DNA of 64,000 nt from Straminergon stramineum (Eukaryota; Streptophyta; Bryopsida; Hypnales; Calliergonaceae), in the NCBI GenBank assembly GCA_963920665.1, contig OY987263.1, positions 26,214,547 to 26,278,546 of the forward strand, in the 5' to 3' direction. The first letter of the stretch is position 1, and every line of letters starts with the position of its first letter. The notes under the pieces were generated by a model, which saw nothing but the letters and a program-made list of their open reading frames with translations, searched no databases and was not told the DNA's origin. The translations under genes and the position numbers were made by a program. Shown here piece after piece: positions 1 through 11,927 of the stretch.

Positions 1-975
1 GGGGCTACGTCCCGAGAGCAGAGAAATGCGCAAGAACTAGAGAGAGTGAGAGAGCGAGCGAGGAGAGCGCTCGATATTTTGAGGTGAATGTCTGGATTGT
101 AACGCTTTCGTATAGAGAAAATGCGAGCACACAGCCGGACTAACGGATGGCCGATTGCTCCAGAATACATGCAGAGGTTACCTGAATTCCGTGTGCATCA
201 ACGAATCCCCTGAAACTTACTTGACCCTTCTACAAAAACCACTGTACAAAACCACTGGCTGCTCTGATCCAATCCGACTGATTCCTGTAAGTTCTTAATA
301 TAAGAGAACGGATTCTCCAGGACTTTCGCACTCACCTCCAGGTCACATATTCTAAAGTAAAACGTACGTAAGTGCTGGTGCTGTGTGACTTTCTCGAGCA
401 CCATCCACAAGTCGAGAACTTCCTGCATTCAATATTATGGGGTGACCGCGAGGCTGGAGAGAGCTGAGCCCCGTCGTCAGCAACATTGAATTGAACTCCA
501 GGAAGCGGAGTCTCCAAAAGTTCCATCAGGAATTGGTCCCTCCGGCCTGGACGGACCAGCACGGCTGCACCCGAGCCCGTTGCATCAAATTCAAGCCAGA
601 TCGACATTTGGATGTGAGTATACGACCTTCACTCATGCTATATATCTGTGCTCACAATTAAAGCAGTCCTGACAAGCCATGAAATCATAATCTGGATGAA
701 ATGTAACGTAAGCGAAGATCGCAATTCTCTGTGCTTCGAGAATAAATTCTAAGCGAAGGTCACAGTGAATCGAATTCCAGGTAGCTAGCCTGCTAACGTA
801 CTCCATCATGACACGGACGAAAGCATTCCACACTTGGTCTCTGAAATGCAAGTGAGTGAGAGCGAGAAAATCAATGCTCGTCCATGCCAGCACAGTATGT
901 GTGAACAGCGATTTGTGTGTGCTCCATCAATCTTGAAGGAAACATGTATGTGCGTTGGATTGATAGCCACTAAAA
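1..975 (-). repeat. Duplication copy A, left part: second upstream region of the unknown gene
   Basis: The segment matches pieces of 21055-31740 in the same order: 1-436 with 21057-21495, 437-655 with 28758-29245, 675-700 with 30980-31010, and 710-975 with 31490-31735. The intervening copy-B blocks are insertions. Because copy B adjoins the minus-strand gene at 19934-20841, the left edge here should adjoin a paralogue lying outside the window. The short open frames in this segment overlap on both strands and are not supported as genes. Confidence 0.75.
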
Positions 976-1062
976 AACTGCAGAATTGTGGGGTTTTTCA
1001 ACGCAGTTTTGTGCTTTCTAACAAAAACACATCATATTGGTGAACGAGAATTTCTTCTAGTG

Positions 1063-1240
1063 GAGTCTATGTAAAAATTAGGCTATGTAAAAACATTATG
1101 TAATAGGAAATTTTATTAATAAGTTAGCCTTGACAAATAGAGGCTATATAAATTTTCCATTGTACGATGAGTACAGATGTGGTCAAATAATTTCATATTG
1201 ATGATGAAATGAACACAGTCAAAAAATATTCAATGAAGGG
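1063..1240. repeat. Segment inverted between the two duplication copies
   Basis: This segment is the reverse complement of about 36533-36730, while the sequence to its right (TAGTTCTACATATTATATAA) is in the same orientation in both copies. Shared words on opposite strands include AAAACATTATGTAATAGGAA and GATGATGAAATGAACACA. Confidence 0.8.
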
Positions 1241-2268
1241 TAGTTGATCACTCTATGATAGTTCTACATATTATATAAAATTTCCCCCCTTTGAATTAAA
1301 TGGACCCTATCTTTTAATTCACCTAGTTTTTTAAAAATCAATAGTAATCTCCTTTAGAAGTGATGATCAATCCCTTAATAAATGTCCTTTTATATTTATT
1401 TTGTATTCTTTAAATTATTTGTGTTACTAATGTTTAATATCAAGTGTAACATGTGATATCAATTTTTGCATTATTATATTTTTTCTAAAATTAGTTTGGA
1501 TTACAAAAATAATATGCCAATTTTTTTTTAATTATATAAAATTATAAACAAAAGTGAAAGGTGAAAGTGAAAGCTTTTTAAGCATCATGCCACTTATTTC
1601 ACCACCATCATAAACAAGGTCATTAGGGCTTCCTTCCATGCTTGGGTCGGTCTGACAGTAAATAGTCAGTGACTTCATTACCACTGAAATTTGCAAAGCA
1701 CTTCCATGTGCACCGGTAGAGACGGACCCCCATCAATTTGTATATTCAAATATACCTTTCTCCTAATCCATACACCTAAATTTAGACGCAACAAAGAAAG
1801 AAGCCAACGAAAGGTGCCACCAATGAATAGTGGAACTCAATGTCCTACTTCTCTGCTCACCCTCTTCCGGTGAAGTTTGGGACCTCAATCCTTGTCATTT
1901 TTCTAATTTCACTAGAACCAATCATACATGGAAGCCCACCCTTATTTGTTGGACAAATGATACATTCTTTCTCAGTTGACCAAAGCATTTGGAAATCAAT
2001 ATTGTCATTGTGGTACCGCAAGTAGATTTGGGTTGCTTGAGATTGCGAATTTGGGAACATTTTTTTTCATACATTTTGACAAATATTGCTAAATTTGACG
2101 CATGTATATTTTGTTAGAGATGGAACAATTTTCCTAATAATGATTAATGTTTGCATTCCTATTTCAAACAATATTGATTGGGGCATTCTGGTGGTCAATT
2201 AGCTAGTAATGTTCATCCTGATTAGGTAACTCCATCCATATAAGTGTTTTTCATTAAATTACAGGTGT

Positions 2269-2859
2269 TTAACCCCAAAACTTCCAGATTCATCTCCATA
2301 ATTGACAATTATTTTGAGGAAAACCATTATTAAATGCTCTTTGGAAGCATATTTCGGAATTGGTGTACATTGAAAAGTTGTAGATTTTGAATTGTAGATT
2401 TCATCTATACAATTAGATTCACCAATACTATCACCAATATTCTTTATACAAATTTTGAAAGGAAAATTTCAAAATTCCTTCTAAATTTGATTTCAAGTAG
2501 AATATTATCCTTTTTGGAATAAATTTATTTGGAATGGATTTGAAATGAGGTTCTCTACACATGGTGATTTTTAAAAATTTTCCTCTTCTTAAAATCTAGG
2601 ACCTCATTTTTGCAAATCTGATTTTGAATTAGAATCAATGCAATTTTGGCTTGGTCAACAACTTGACATACTTGCACATTGGTACTTTTAGAAAAACATG
2701 TACTCTAGTAACACCAAATCCAACCCTTAGATAGAGCAATAACTTGATAAAGTATCTCTACAAATTATGATAACTTCATCCAAGCAATAAGGAGTATGAA
2801 ACTCAAGTTTCAGCCTATACATCATCTAGAAAATGGGCGTTGGAGCACTTAGGGGTTAA
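2269..2859. mobile_element. Old TTAA-flanked element, 591 bp including flanks
   Basis: It is bounded by TTAA at 2269-2272 and 2856-2859, with ends CCCCAAAACTTCC on the left and CCCCTAAGTGCTCC on the right (read inward on the opposite strand). A decayed copy lies at the same place in copy B (about 37402-37997), where both ends are mutated, so insertion predates the duplication. No transposase frame is seen. Confidence 0.5.
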
Positions 2860-5669
2860 TTTCAAGCATAATTTCATGTGATTGAGATAAACATTGAATT
2901 CATCCCTACAAGACATTGTCACTCGTAATGAAGGATTTCAAGCTTATGCACCCCATAACAACTTAACAAGGTGCCCCTTCTACAACTAGAATGTCTTGAA
3001 GAAATTTTGGACAAAATTTTGGACCTGGCTTGTGGATAGATATTGAGACCTTAAAGAATCATTAAAGAATTAGGACCAAGTGTTGGCCTTGTTGTTTGGG
3101 TTCATAGGGTAACAATATTCCCATTTAGGAGCAATATCAAGTATTCTAGTGACCCTAATGCTTCTATGCCCCTGTGCACATGTCCTACCTAATACTACAC
3201 TTGGTAGTTGTCTTGGAAAACTCTATCCAGATATACTATGTGTACATACTCTACCACACCAAAATCCACCTCCATCTAACCCATCAAAAGGCCTCATAAT
3301 ATAATTCATAGAATTCACAAATTGTTTCTCTCCCAATTTCATAACTCTTAAACTTGATAAATACCAATCATTGATTTCATTGAAAACATTACAAACCTTG
3401 GTTGGACAATACAATCCCTTACATATAGAGCCTTGGGGCACCACACACATCCCATCCATCTCCAAACTAAAAAAATAAATTCACCCTACAACACTTTGCT
3501 ATTAAAAACGCTTCTAACGTACTTCAAACAAACTTCAAGCACAATTGTTCTCTTTGAACTACAGAATATTCATGATAAAAAGTTTTAGAAATTAGTATAG
3601 TACAATGTGATCCTCAACTTCAAACTTTAATGAAATGCTTCTTTTTAGGATTTTTTCAAAATTTCCTCATTGCATAGGAACTACACTTTAGAAGCTTCAT
3701 TTCCTTTGTTTTGCTAAAAAGAATTGGTTTTGAATGTTGAAATCAAGTTTTTAAGGATAAACAAGCTCAAAGTATTGAAAATACCCTAGATAGTATATTG
3801 GTCATTCTTTTTGATAAACTACCCCTCTATAAATTAAAAAACAAGGAAAATGTCTTGAATTCTATCATGTGGATATAGCATCAAAGAAGATGCACATTAA
3901 AAATTGGATGAATATCATCCATTCTTCAATATGCACAAACACTAAAAGAAACCCCTTTTTGTAACATCAAACAAAAACATGGCATGTTTTTCCAAACAAG
4001 AGAATGTCAAAGACTCAAAGGCAATGGGTGCTAGAGTTGTAGTGGATGTTCCAAAAAATGTGTGGATGTTAGTAGAAAAAAATGCCATGCTAGTGAAAAC
4101 AAGTATGTTCTGTGAGACAACGGAAAAAACGTAGTCATTTTTTTTGTGACACCAAAAAAAACGTAATAGTGCCAATGTACCATGTTAGCAAAGTCGAACG
4201 ATTTCATTGTAGGTAAGTTTTCAAAAGTTACTAGATAGTGAGGTGAAATGCTAACCTACTAAAAAAATCACAAGGGAAGGGCAACTCCTTGGGAGTTTTA
4301 AAAAAAGGACTTCCATAGATGCATGATGAAGCAAATTTTTAGTACTTTTTAGTTAGGACATACAATAAAACAAGGAATTTGTTGGCATGACTTCTAAAAT
4401 TAGTATTACTTGTTCATGTACACATGATGAGAGTTAATATGTTTAGGATTTTATATGCACACTACTTTGTTATGTGTTGCACTTTGCATCATGTGGTTCG
4501 CATTCATATAATGTATTGGGATGTTTTTTGCATATAGATGCTATAAATTTTTTATTGCTTTGAACTTTTTATATTAAGAATTGAACACTTTTTTTCTATG
4601 TATTCAAATTTTGTACTACAATTCTAATTTTCATAGTTTGTACTACACTAGTGAAATATGATGGTAGTAGTATTGTAGACCTTAAAATGTGACTTGTGAG
4701 TTCAAAATTGGGCTAGTAGGTGTTTAGCTTAATTCAAAGCAAAGTACAAGGAAAGTGCTAAAAAATTGCATCAATCCATATTGTGCATATGCTATGAGTG
4801 CACATCCTTTGTGCAAATGCATGAAAAATGTTTTCTTATTTCTAAACCTAAAAATAGTGCATTAGTAGTACATTTGAGATTTAGAAACATAGGTTCTTTT
4901 TTTCCTTTTTGTTCCTCTCTTCAAAGATTTTGTACACATGATACATTAAATTTTTTTATTACAAGTTCCATCTCCTTCCCGCATTCGTAACTTGAAAGGA
5001 TACATTCTCTTATGTCCACATTGTTAAACAAAAAAAAGAAAATTATAGCATCCTCTATAACTTGTTTCATGACCTTATCTTTTTTTTCCACTACTTGTCA
5101 TGGTACTCATTACAGTAGGGCAATTCCTAACCACTACGACAACTATCCATTTGAAAAATCCTAAAGAATTGTACAAATTCAACTAAATCTAATCTCCAAT
5201 GGAATTTGGCCTTCTACTTTCATAGACATTGGAGTTCCCCCTCTATTCTTTTTCAATTTAGTTTTGCTTTTGTTTCCTCCTCTCTTCTTTTTCTTGACAT
5301 TATGCCGTTATTGTAGAATTTGGTGAAATGTAGGAAGCTTAGTAGTATTTAGAACTAGAAGCTAGTCGTCATTGATGGAATTTACAATGTCTGATATATA
5401 TCTAATGGATGAACATAATCTCCATATTGTTCCTATAAATGCATTGTTGTACATCCTTCACAAAATACACATTTGTACAAAAGTGAGAAGTTTATCATGT
5501 ACAAATTATAATACTACATTATATGGATTTTAGTTTCTTTTGCATTCTTAACTTCTTTCCTTGTGCCTTCTTGCAATTTATTTGTGGACATGAATTTTTG
5601 GTAATACAACATTTTGTTTGACATCTGAAGGTGCACAAGGCCTTCTTCCTATGAAATGCCACTACTACT

Positions 5670-5711
5670 TACTAGGCCAATTGCTAGGCCAATTGCTAGG
5701 CCAATTGCTAG
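5670..5711 (+). repeat. 13-bp tandem repeat, three units
   Basis: The unit CTAGGCCAATTG with one extra base is repeated three times in copy A. The matching place in copy B (about 41450) has a single CCAATTGCTA, so the array expanded after the duplication or was lost in B. Confidence 0.75.
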
Positions 5712-7039
5712 GTTTAGAAAACTTTGATATTTTATTTATAGACTTTTTTACCATTGCATCTTGCATTTCACTAGTACTTAAATGTATGGAAAATGTTTTG
5801 TTGGGCAAATTGTGTCCACATACATTGGACGATATTTGCATTGAAAGTGAAAAAATGTTTCTTGGAGTCCTTGGTTATGCTAAAAATTTGGAGTTTTCAT
5901 CATCAAACCTCAATATTTATGCACTATTCATTTTGAATTTCTAATTCTTTATGTAGGAAAATTGAATTAACAATCACTATGTATTAAAAAAAATGAAAGA
6001 AATAAAATTTTCACTCATCTTATAATTATTGAGTACAAATACTTTGTACATCAAAGGTAAATATAAACTATAAAGACCTATCAGATGGAACACGATTGCT
6101 AGCATGTGAGTCCAGGATATTGAGCCCATGAGCTCATGAGCCTAGGCAACATGTCTAGTTTCACTTTGTATTGTTATGATTGTTAACTTCTAGATGAAAG
6201 TGATAAAAGTTTTGGGTTCTTGTTCAAATTATATCAAATTCAAAAAAACTAAAGGAAAGGCTTCATTTTGGGGGTGTGTGTGTGTTGAATTGCTCTTGTG
6301 AATTTTACTTCAGCAATGCTTTTGAATGATGTGAATAGAATACTTGTATTGAATTGAAAGATGTTTGTTCTACAAAATACATTAAAACCTAGTATACAAA
6401 ACTATTTAGTGATTACCTTACATAATGTTATTCAAAATTAACTTCAGTTTCATGATTCTACCCAACATTCTTGTAACTCAAATTCATTGATATTGCATTT
6501 GAAGATGGTATTTACCACACACTATTATTTTTCTTTTCTATAATTTGCATTTCTTAGAAGTTATTTCATTTTTCTAATTTCTAAATTTTTGGTCACGCTT
6601 TTTTCATTTGTTGTTGGGGATTGACTTTTTGCAATCATCAATCATTTCATTTTTTTCCTATATTTTCATTTTTTTTCTACATATACATGAAAATTCCAAA
6701 ATAAACATAAGTTTTCTAAATGTTGTAATCATTGAATGTAGAACTATCAAGAAACCTGTGTTCAAATTTTTTTAGACATTAATTGCGACGTCAACTGAGA
6801 CATCCACTAAGATGTCAATATGTTTTTTTGAAAGTCAACTTTTAACACAATTCTTAAGTTTTTCATATCCCATATAGTTAGTCTTCCCTACACACACACA
6901 CACCAACTTGTATAAATAGCATGTCTTCACATGTCAATATACTTACAATACATGGCTTTTCAAGCCATGTGACATAATATCTAAATATAGTGTACTCTGT
7001 ATGGCATATTTCATAGAATGTACGAGGGTTTTCCATCCT

Positions 7040-7500
7040 GACGTGACACTAGCATTTCCTATTAGAATGTCGGCAACGTCCGTTAGGATCACAACTGAAT
7101 GTCGATGGCTAGAAAAATGAATTATTAACTTTTTTATTGCACAATAACTTCAATTTATCCTAGGATAAAAAAGGCCCATGAAGTTCGTTGGGTTCGTCCT
7201 CTTATATGTCCAGTCAACGGGTAGATGTTGATTGGACGGAAGTTACGTCTACTAGATAGAAATTCTATTGACTAGATAGATGGCCCGTCCGTGGGACAGA
7301 TGGACCGTCGAAGGGATGGGAGCTTCAACAACTGGAGGACCTATCTGTTTAATCTATTGATACCTCCGTCCCTTCCAGTGGAGTGACAGATAGTTTGTCC
7401 AATACATGGAATGATGGAATGATTGTCTAGTAGATAGTCTGGACGGAAAGGCCGTCCCTGGAGAGGTGCACCGTCCACTAGACATCCAAGCTAGCATCTA
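7040..7500. repeat. Region rich in GGACGG/CCGTCC words
   Basis: The words GGACGGA, CCGTCC and GTCCGT occur many times on both strands, and the matching block in copy B is 42840-43320. Dense short repeats of this kind are typical of the subterminal regions of CACTA- or Mutator-like elements, but no element ends were found here. Confidence 0.45.
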
Positions 7501-7544
7501 CTTTGCCATGGCGCTTCTAGGAATGCAAAAGAAGATTAGGAGGA

Positions 7545-8107
7545 CAAATTCAAAGAGGAAATTTCTAGGAGGACGAATTGAAAGAAGAATTCCAGGACGA
7601 TAAATTCAAAGTGAAATTTCAGAAGGACAAATTGAAAAAGGAATTTCAAGTGGAATTCGGAATGGAATTGCCAAGAGAAGTTTCCAAAGAGGACAAAGTG
7701 CTTTGGTATGTCCATGAAAGTGATATGTTTTATGGTGCTTTTGAAAAGTTCAGGATGATATTTGAGGCAATGGCTCTTGAACTCCCTAGGTGATCTAGAA
7801 TTCAAGTGCTATGCAAATATTGGAAGGAAGACAAAGAAAATGAGGAGCGCATCAACGTTACACTTCAGAGAAATACTATAGAAGGTATGAGTGTATTCAC
7901 AAATATTTGGGTTTAATTATTTTTTACATTTTTTAACTTGGAACCTCATCACTATTCTACATGTGTTGCAAATCCATTTGCCGGATTGCATTCAACTATT
8001 GTCACCAAATTCGGCATCCATCCATGAGCACATGTTTACCGACCTCTCTAATTTCAAGCCAAAAACTAGGACAATTATAGAGGACAGATTTAGATTTTGG
8101 TTATGAG
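7545..8107 (+). pseudogene. Decayed two-exon coding remnant, copy A
   Basis: The reading frame KYWKEDKENEE followed by INVTLQRN is shared with copy B (43440-43640). A GTATGAGTG donor follows at about 7884, and an intron of about 85 bp ends before ATCCATTTGCCGG; the acceptor is mutated (CAA) here but intact (TTGCAG) in copy B. The 5-prime part encodes imperfect charged repeats (KEEFQDDKFKVKFQKDK). A stop after ALELPR and the broken acceptor say it is not functional. The source gene is not recognised. The placement between GGACGG-rich blocks suggests a fragment captured by a transposon. Confidence 0.4.
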
Positions 8108-8144
8108 GATGCACACTCTCTATTCACAAATTTTCTCTCCAAAC

Positions 8145-8403
8145 TAGGGTTGTCTATGTTGACGTGAAAATCCAGATTCACATCGGTATGTCCGTCAGTG
8201 TCTGTCTTGAAGCGTCTTGACGCGTCGGAATCATGTCCGAAAGTTAACAACTAAAAAACAAATTTTTTTTCGATGGCCTTCCATCCTAGTTGACGGACGG
8301 ATTGTCTAGAAAAAAAATTAAAATTTTGATGGACGTTGGCTTCAATCTTGACGTTTCATCCGTTTGGCGTCCATCCAAACGTGATGTGACATTGTCAACC
8401 TTG
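8145..8403. mobile_element. hAT-like MITE, 259 bp, absent from copy B
   Basis: The ends TAGGGTTGTCTATG and CAAGGTTGACAATG (right end read inward) form an imperfect terminal inverted repeat. It is flanked by the 8-bp direct repeat CTCCAAAC (8137-8144 and 8404-8411). Copy B reads CTCTCCAAAATAAATGAGC without the insert at about 43890, close to an empty site. An 8-bp target duplication and such ends fit the hAT superfamily. There is no coding capacity. Confidence 0.75.
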
Positions 8404-9530
8404 CTCCAAACGAATTGAGCATTCCCACCCTAATGAATATTACCAACAACATTCACAAAACTTGCACTCTTAGAATACTAACCTCCAACATCGAATCGCT
8501 CAATTGATTGACTCATTCATCACGTGCACTGAATCTGAACATCTATATGATTCAACTAGAAGTCTTCTAGCATAATGATTGTATTTGTGACAATACAATC
8601 TAGACGATCTGTGAAAGGCTAGAATCCACAATCATCGCATGATTGGAAACATTGTTTTGAATAATCTCATCCACTTGATGATTCGTTGCATTCCTTCTCT
8701 TTTTATTTCACATGAATTGATTTGTATGGGATCGTATAGATTTTAATTTGTCCAAGTCTCGTGGATTGAAAATTCAAGGTACGTACTTATTGCAAAACCT
8801 TATAGTGCAAACAGGCTAGCTTGTAAATGCCATAATTTTGTTATATTGCCAATATTCCACTCTTTACAAATTAAATATATACTAGTCCTATTTTGTGCCC
8901 TGAAGTGAGACCTTTCTGAAGATACAATATGTCACAATTTTTACTCGAAATCAAAATTGACGTTGTAGTGTTGCTAGCTTGAATGCATAACTAGTATGTT
9001 ACAGACTTGCAATATGGTCTTGAATGGGCACATACACAACTAGGAGTGTCAAAGAAAAATAGTCTCAAGATCATGCATGATGAAAATTGAAGACTTCTAC
9101 CCCTTCACTACCTCCCATGTACATGCATATATATACCCACCTTCCTAAGTGGCCATCCGTGGATTGATAGAATCACTTTGACTGTCCCTTTGGCCGACCA
9201 ATCTGACCATATTCAGTAGCTAAGCACGTACCATATGCTAGTCCACCACAAACTTCACCCAAATAGCCATAAGAAAGTAATGCACGGTTCTCTACTCCAA
9301 TTGTTTTCCTATAGTATTAACTAGTGCATGAGACACTATAGACTTCATTGACTTCACTAAAGATAGTCACACTATTTATAAATATATTGTAGATTGATGG
9401 AAACAATATTGTAACGTATTGTATTGAATTAATTTCCACAAAGCGAAAACATTAATTTAGTTTTGCAAGTGTTCCAACTTTATTCTGGGCTCCCTTATTA
9501 TAAAAGTAGTTGCATACATAATAATTATAA

Positions 9531-9758
9531 ACTAGTGTGCCTTGTGTTGTTGCTACAACCAAAATAAATAACTCATAAAAGCTTTGAAACTCAATAACTT
9601 TCACACTATAGGTCCAAACTCCAAACACCACAAAACAAAGTCTGTACACCCCACTTTGTTGGGAGCTTTCCAATGGTACCAAGAATGTGACAAGGGGACA
9701 CACGGTCCAAATTTTTTTGCTGTAACAAAAGAAAAAACCCACCTTATTTAAGGTATAG
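9531..9758 (+). repeat. Single dispersed copy of the 257-bp repeat, copy A
   Basis: It starts ACTAGTGTGCC and ends TTAAGGTATAG, like each unit of the 21496-22552 array. The partner in copy B is 46173-46417, so this insertion predates the duplication. The core words TTTCACACTATAGGTCCAAA and CAATGGTACCAAGAATGTG are shared by all copies. Confidence 0.75.
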
Positions 9759-10123
9759 ATAATTCCCAAGTCTTGTGAATGAATGATTCAGATTTGGGAT
9801 AAATTTCAATGCATTGTAATAGATGATTAGCTTTCTCAATGTCTTGGAAGTTTGACTTAGAAGTGAAGAGTTAAAGCATACGGTTTTAAAAAATCATCCA
9901 TTGATAGAGTTATAGACTAAGTTTGAAAAATATCCTTCATGACTTTTGCCAATCAATTTAGGAGCATTTAATGTCAATTTCATTAAATTGGCAATTTTCC
10001 ATTATTGTAGGGCAATTCAAGATGTGCAATTTGAATCCAAGAGCTAAATACATCCTATTTTGTGGCCTAAATCCAAACCTTTGAGAAGATGTAAGCTACA
10101 ATTTTTGGTACATGGCATACAAC

Positions 10124-10299
10124 CACTAGAAGAAATTCATGTTTTTTATGATGCATTTTTTGTGATGTCCATTTGTTTTTATGTCAACAATGACATTAGA
10201 CATGATATCAAGATGATAGTTGTAACTCATCAAACATAGCATAAGAGCAAGTGGATGTCACAAAAAATGCATCATAAAAAACATGGGTTTCTTATAGTG
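10124..10299. mobile_element. Small CACTA-end MITE, 176 bp, copy A
   Basis: It begins CACTAGAAGAAATTCATG and ends in the inverse (CATGGGTTTCTTATAGTG), with inverted repeats of about 45 bp that include TTTTTTATGATGCATTTTTT. The partner at 46796-46959 lies at the same place in copy B. CACTA-type elements begin with CACTA, but flanking 3-bp repeats are not clear here. Confidence 0.65.
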
Positions 10300-11347
10300 G
10301 GCCAATTTAACAAGATTGATGTTATAGGTGACTATGTTCTAGATACCTTCCATAGTTTTAGAGTACGTATGTTGTAGGACCTACGTTAATGCCTCATTTA
10401 AGGGCATCTTCCATGGTTATAAGGTAATTATATTTGAGTGCATTTTTCAAAGGCTAAAATTTTCTCCATTTTCTAGTATCAAATTTAATTACATTATGTT
10501 GTCAAGAGGCATGTCCTAAATTCTACATTGAATTCAGTCAAAATTGCAACACTACTAAATATTGGTTTCAAGTATTCTAAATGTTATGTATAAACTTACC
10601 TTACACCCAAGGGTTGTTTTTATGAAATGAGTACATATACAATATAACACAATATAAAACATGAACTTATTAGTACCAATTGACCTAAAGTTTTAAAATC
10701 CACTTTCAAAACTATTAGTCACTTTTAGTAATTTACAAAACGAACTTCACTTGTTAAAAAAACAAAACATGGATTCTTCTTTCAATTGGCATATTTTAGC
10801 TACCTTCCTTGAAGCTTCCCAAATGATCCATTCGAACTTGTAAAGATATCAAAGTGGCAATTTTAGGCACTTGCTACAATGCTAAGGAGATTGCATCCCC
10901 TTAAGTTACATCACATATCTTCTCATACATGCAATGAAACACAAGAACTCCTTCTACCCTACCAATGCAACATATTAATATTCTTTGAACCTGCAACAAT
11001 AATTTCTTCCATAGTGATATCATTCCATCGAGACCATTTTAGACCATTGATTTCAACTTCTCTTGCTCTCTTCTCATGCCACAGAACCTTGCATCTTGAA
11101 TTAGAAAGAAACCTGGTACGGTGGGTTCAATAATGGAATGAATAAACCTACAGCTCCAAAACACACAAAATTCTTGGCGGTTACAGTTCCTATACATATC
11201 TATTCTTAGCCACAGAGCTGAGCAACCACTTTGAACTTAAAACAAAATAACAGTCAGCTTGTGCTACACTGTAACTCAACTGTTCACAAGTAACCAATTT
11301 AAACACTTGATACAAATGATTTACACTTCGTCCATCAAACCTGTCGG

Positions 11348-11473
11348 TCAAATGTGAAAGGGTCGATTTGGTAAATAATCCAGCCATTCAGCTGGCGTTC
11401 CCTTGTTACGATGGAGAATTCTAAATGTCCTGTAGTTTGGTGGCAAGTCCATACTGTCCAGCTCCTTGGGTTC
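11348..11473 (-). pseudogene. Orphan copy of the last exon of the HNH endonuclease gene
   Basis: This matches exon 7 of the HNH gene (48130-48005). The intron acceptor (TTTGGTCAG), all 41 codons and the stop are kept, and the 3-prime flank is nearly identical. The other six exons are missing, because homology stops within intron 6 at about 11550. Alone it cannot make the HNH domain, which lies in exons 4-6. It could serve as an acceptor exon for an unknown upstream transcript, but the sequence does not show that. Confidence 0.85.
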
Positions 11474-11550
11474 CTGACCAAAAATAAAGGCAAAAGAAGG
11501 GGGGAATTAGAATATGACAGGACGACTTCTCCATAGCATCAAATGGATTT

Positions 11551-11927
11551 CCCAGAGCCCCAATCTGCTGTGAATTGAGCGTGAAGTATAAAATGAAGCA
11601 GGGAAATTTCAAGGTCAGTTACATTGATTTCTATTAATTGAATGCATGTTTGTTAAAGATTAATTTAGGTAAAATTATTTTACTACTAACCCCTGTAATT
11701 TCAAGAACCTCCAACTAAGTGCCTTTCATCCTTCTAACAGTTTTCCACATGTATCTATAGCTAATGTTTGGGTGTGAAATATTCTACACCATTTTCAACC
11801 CTTGAATGAAATGATGTCAAATATTTCACATCATTCTATTTAGGGAAGGCAATACTAGCGATTGCTATTGAATGTTATGTGGTTACATTCAATAGTTGAT
11901 AAGCTTACCTACTGTAATTAAATTTGA
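11551..11927. other. Spacer without recognisable content
   Basis: The sequence is AT-rich and lies just to the right of the copy-A breakpoint. I see no coding exon, element ends or tandem repeat. Confidence 0.5.

Larger units (their letters stand above)
1241..11550. repeat. Segmental duplication copy A, right part
   Basis: The segment is collinear with 36731-48205. It begins at ATTATATAAAATTTCCCC and ends in sequence matching intron 6 of the HNH gene (TTCTCCATAGCATCAAATGG, 11527-11546). Divergence by eye is moderate over most of the length, with many small indels. It is very low over the last 700 bp, where an 84-codon open frame at 10879-11133 differs from its partner at 47536-47790 by two residues. 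Apart from the elements listed separately, the spacer is AT-rich and shows no conserved coding exon. Confidence 0.88.

Noticed and set aside
3223..3465. 80-codon minus frame repeated at 39290-39496.
   Set aside because: The similarity is due to the segmental duplication, and the copy-B version is interrupted by the TTAA element.
5618..5944. 108-codon frame including repeated GQLL residues.
   Set aside because: The repeats come from the 13-bp tandem expansion, and copy B does not keep the frame.
10124..10299. A claim of 3-bp target duplication for the small CACTA-end MITE.
   Set aside because: The flanks AAC and GGC do not match, so only the ends support the assignment.
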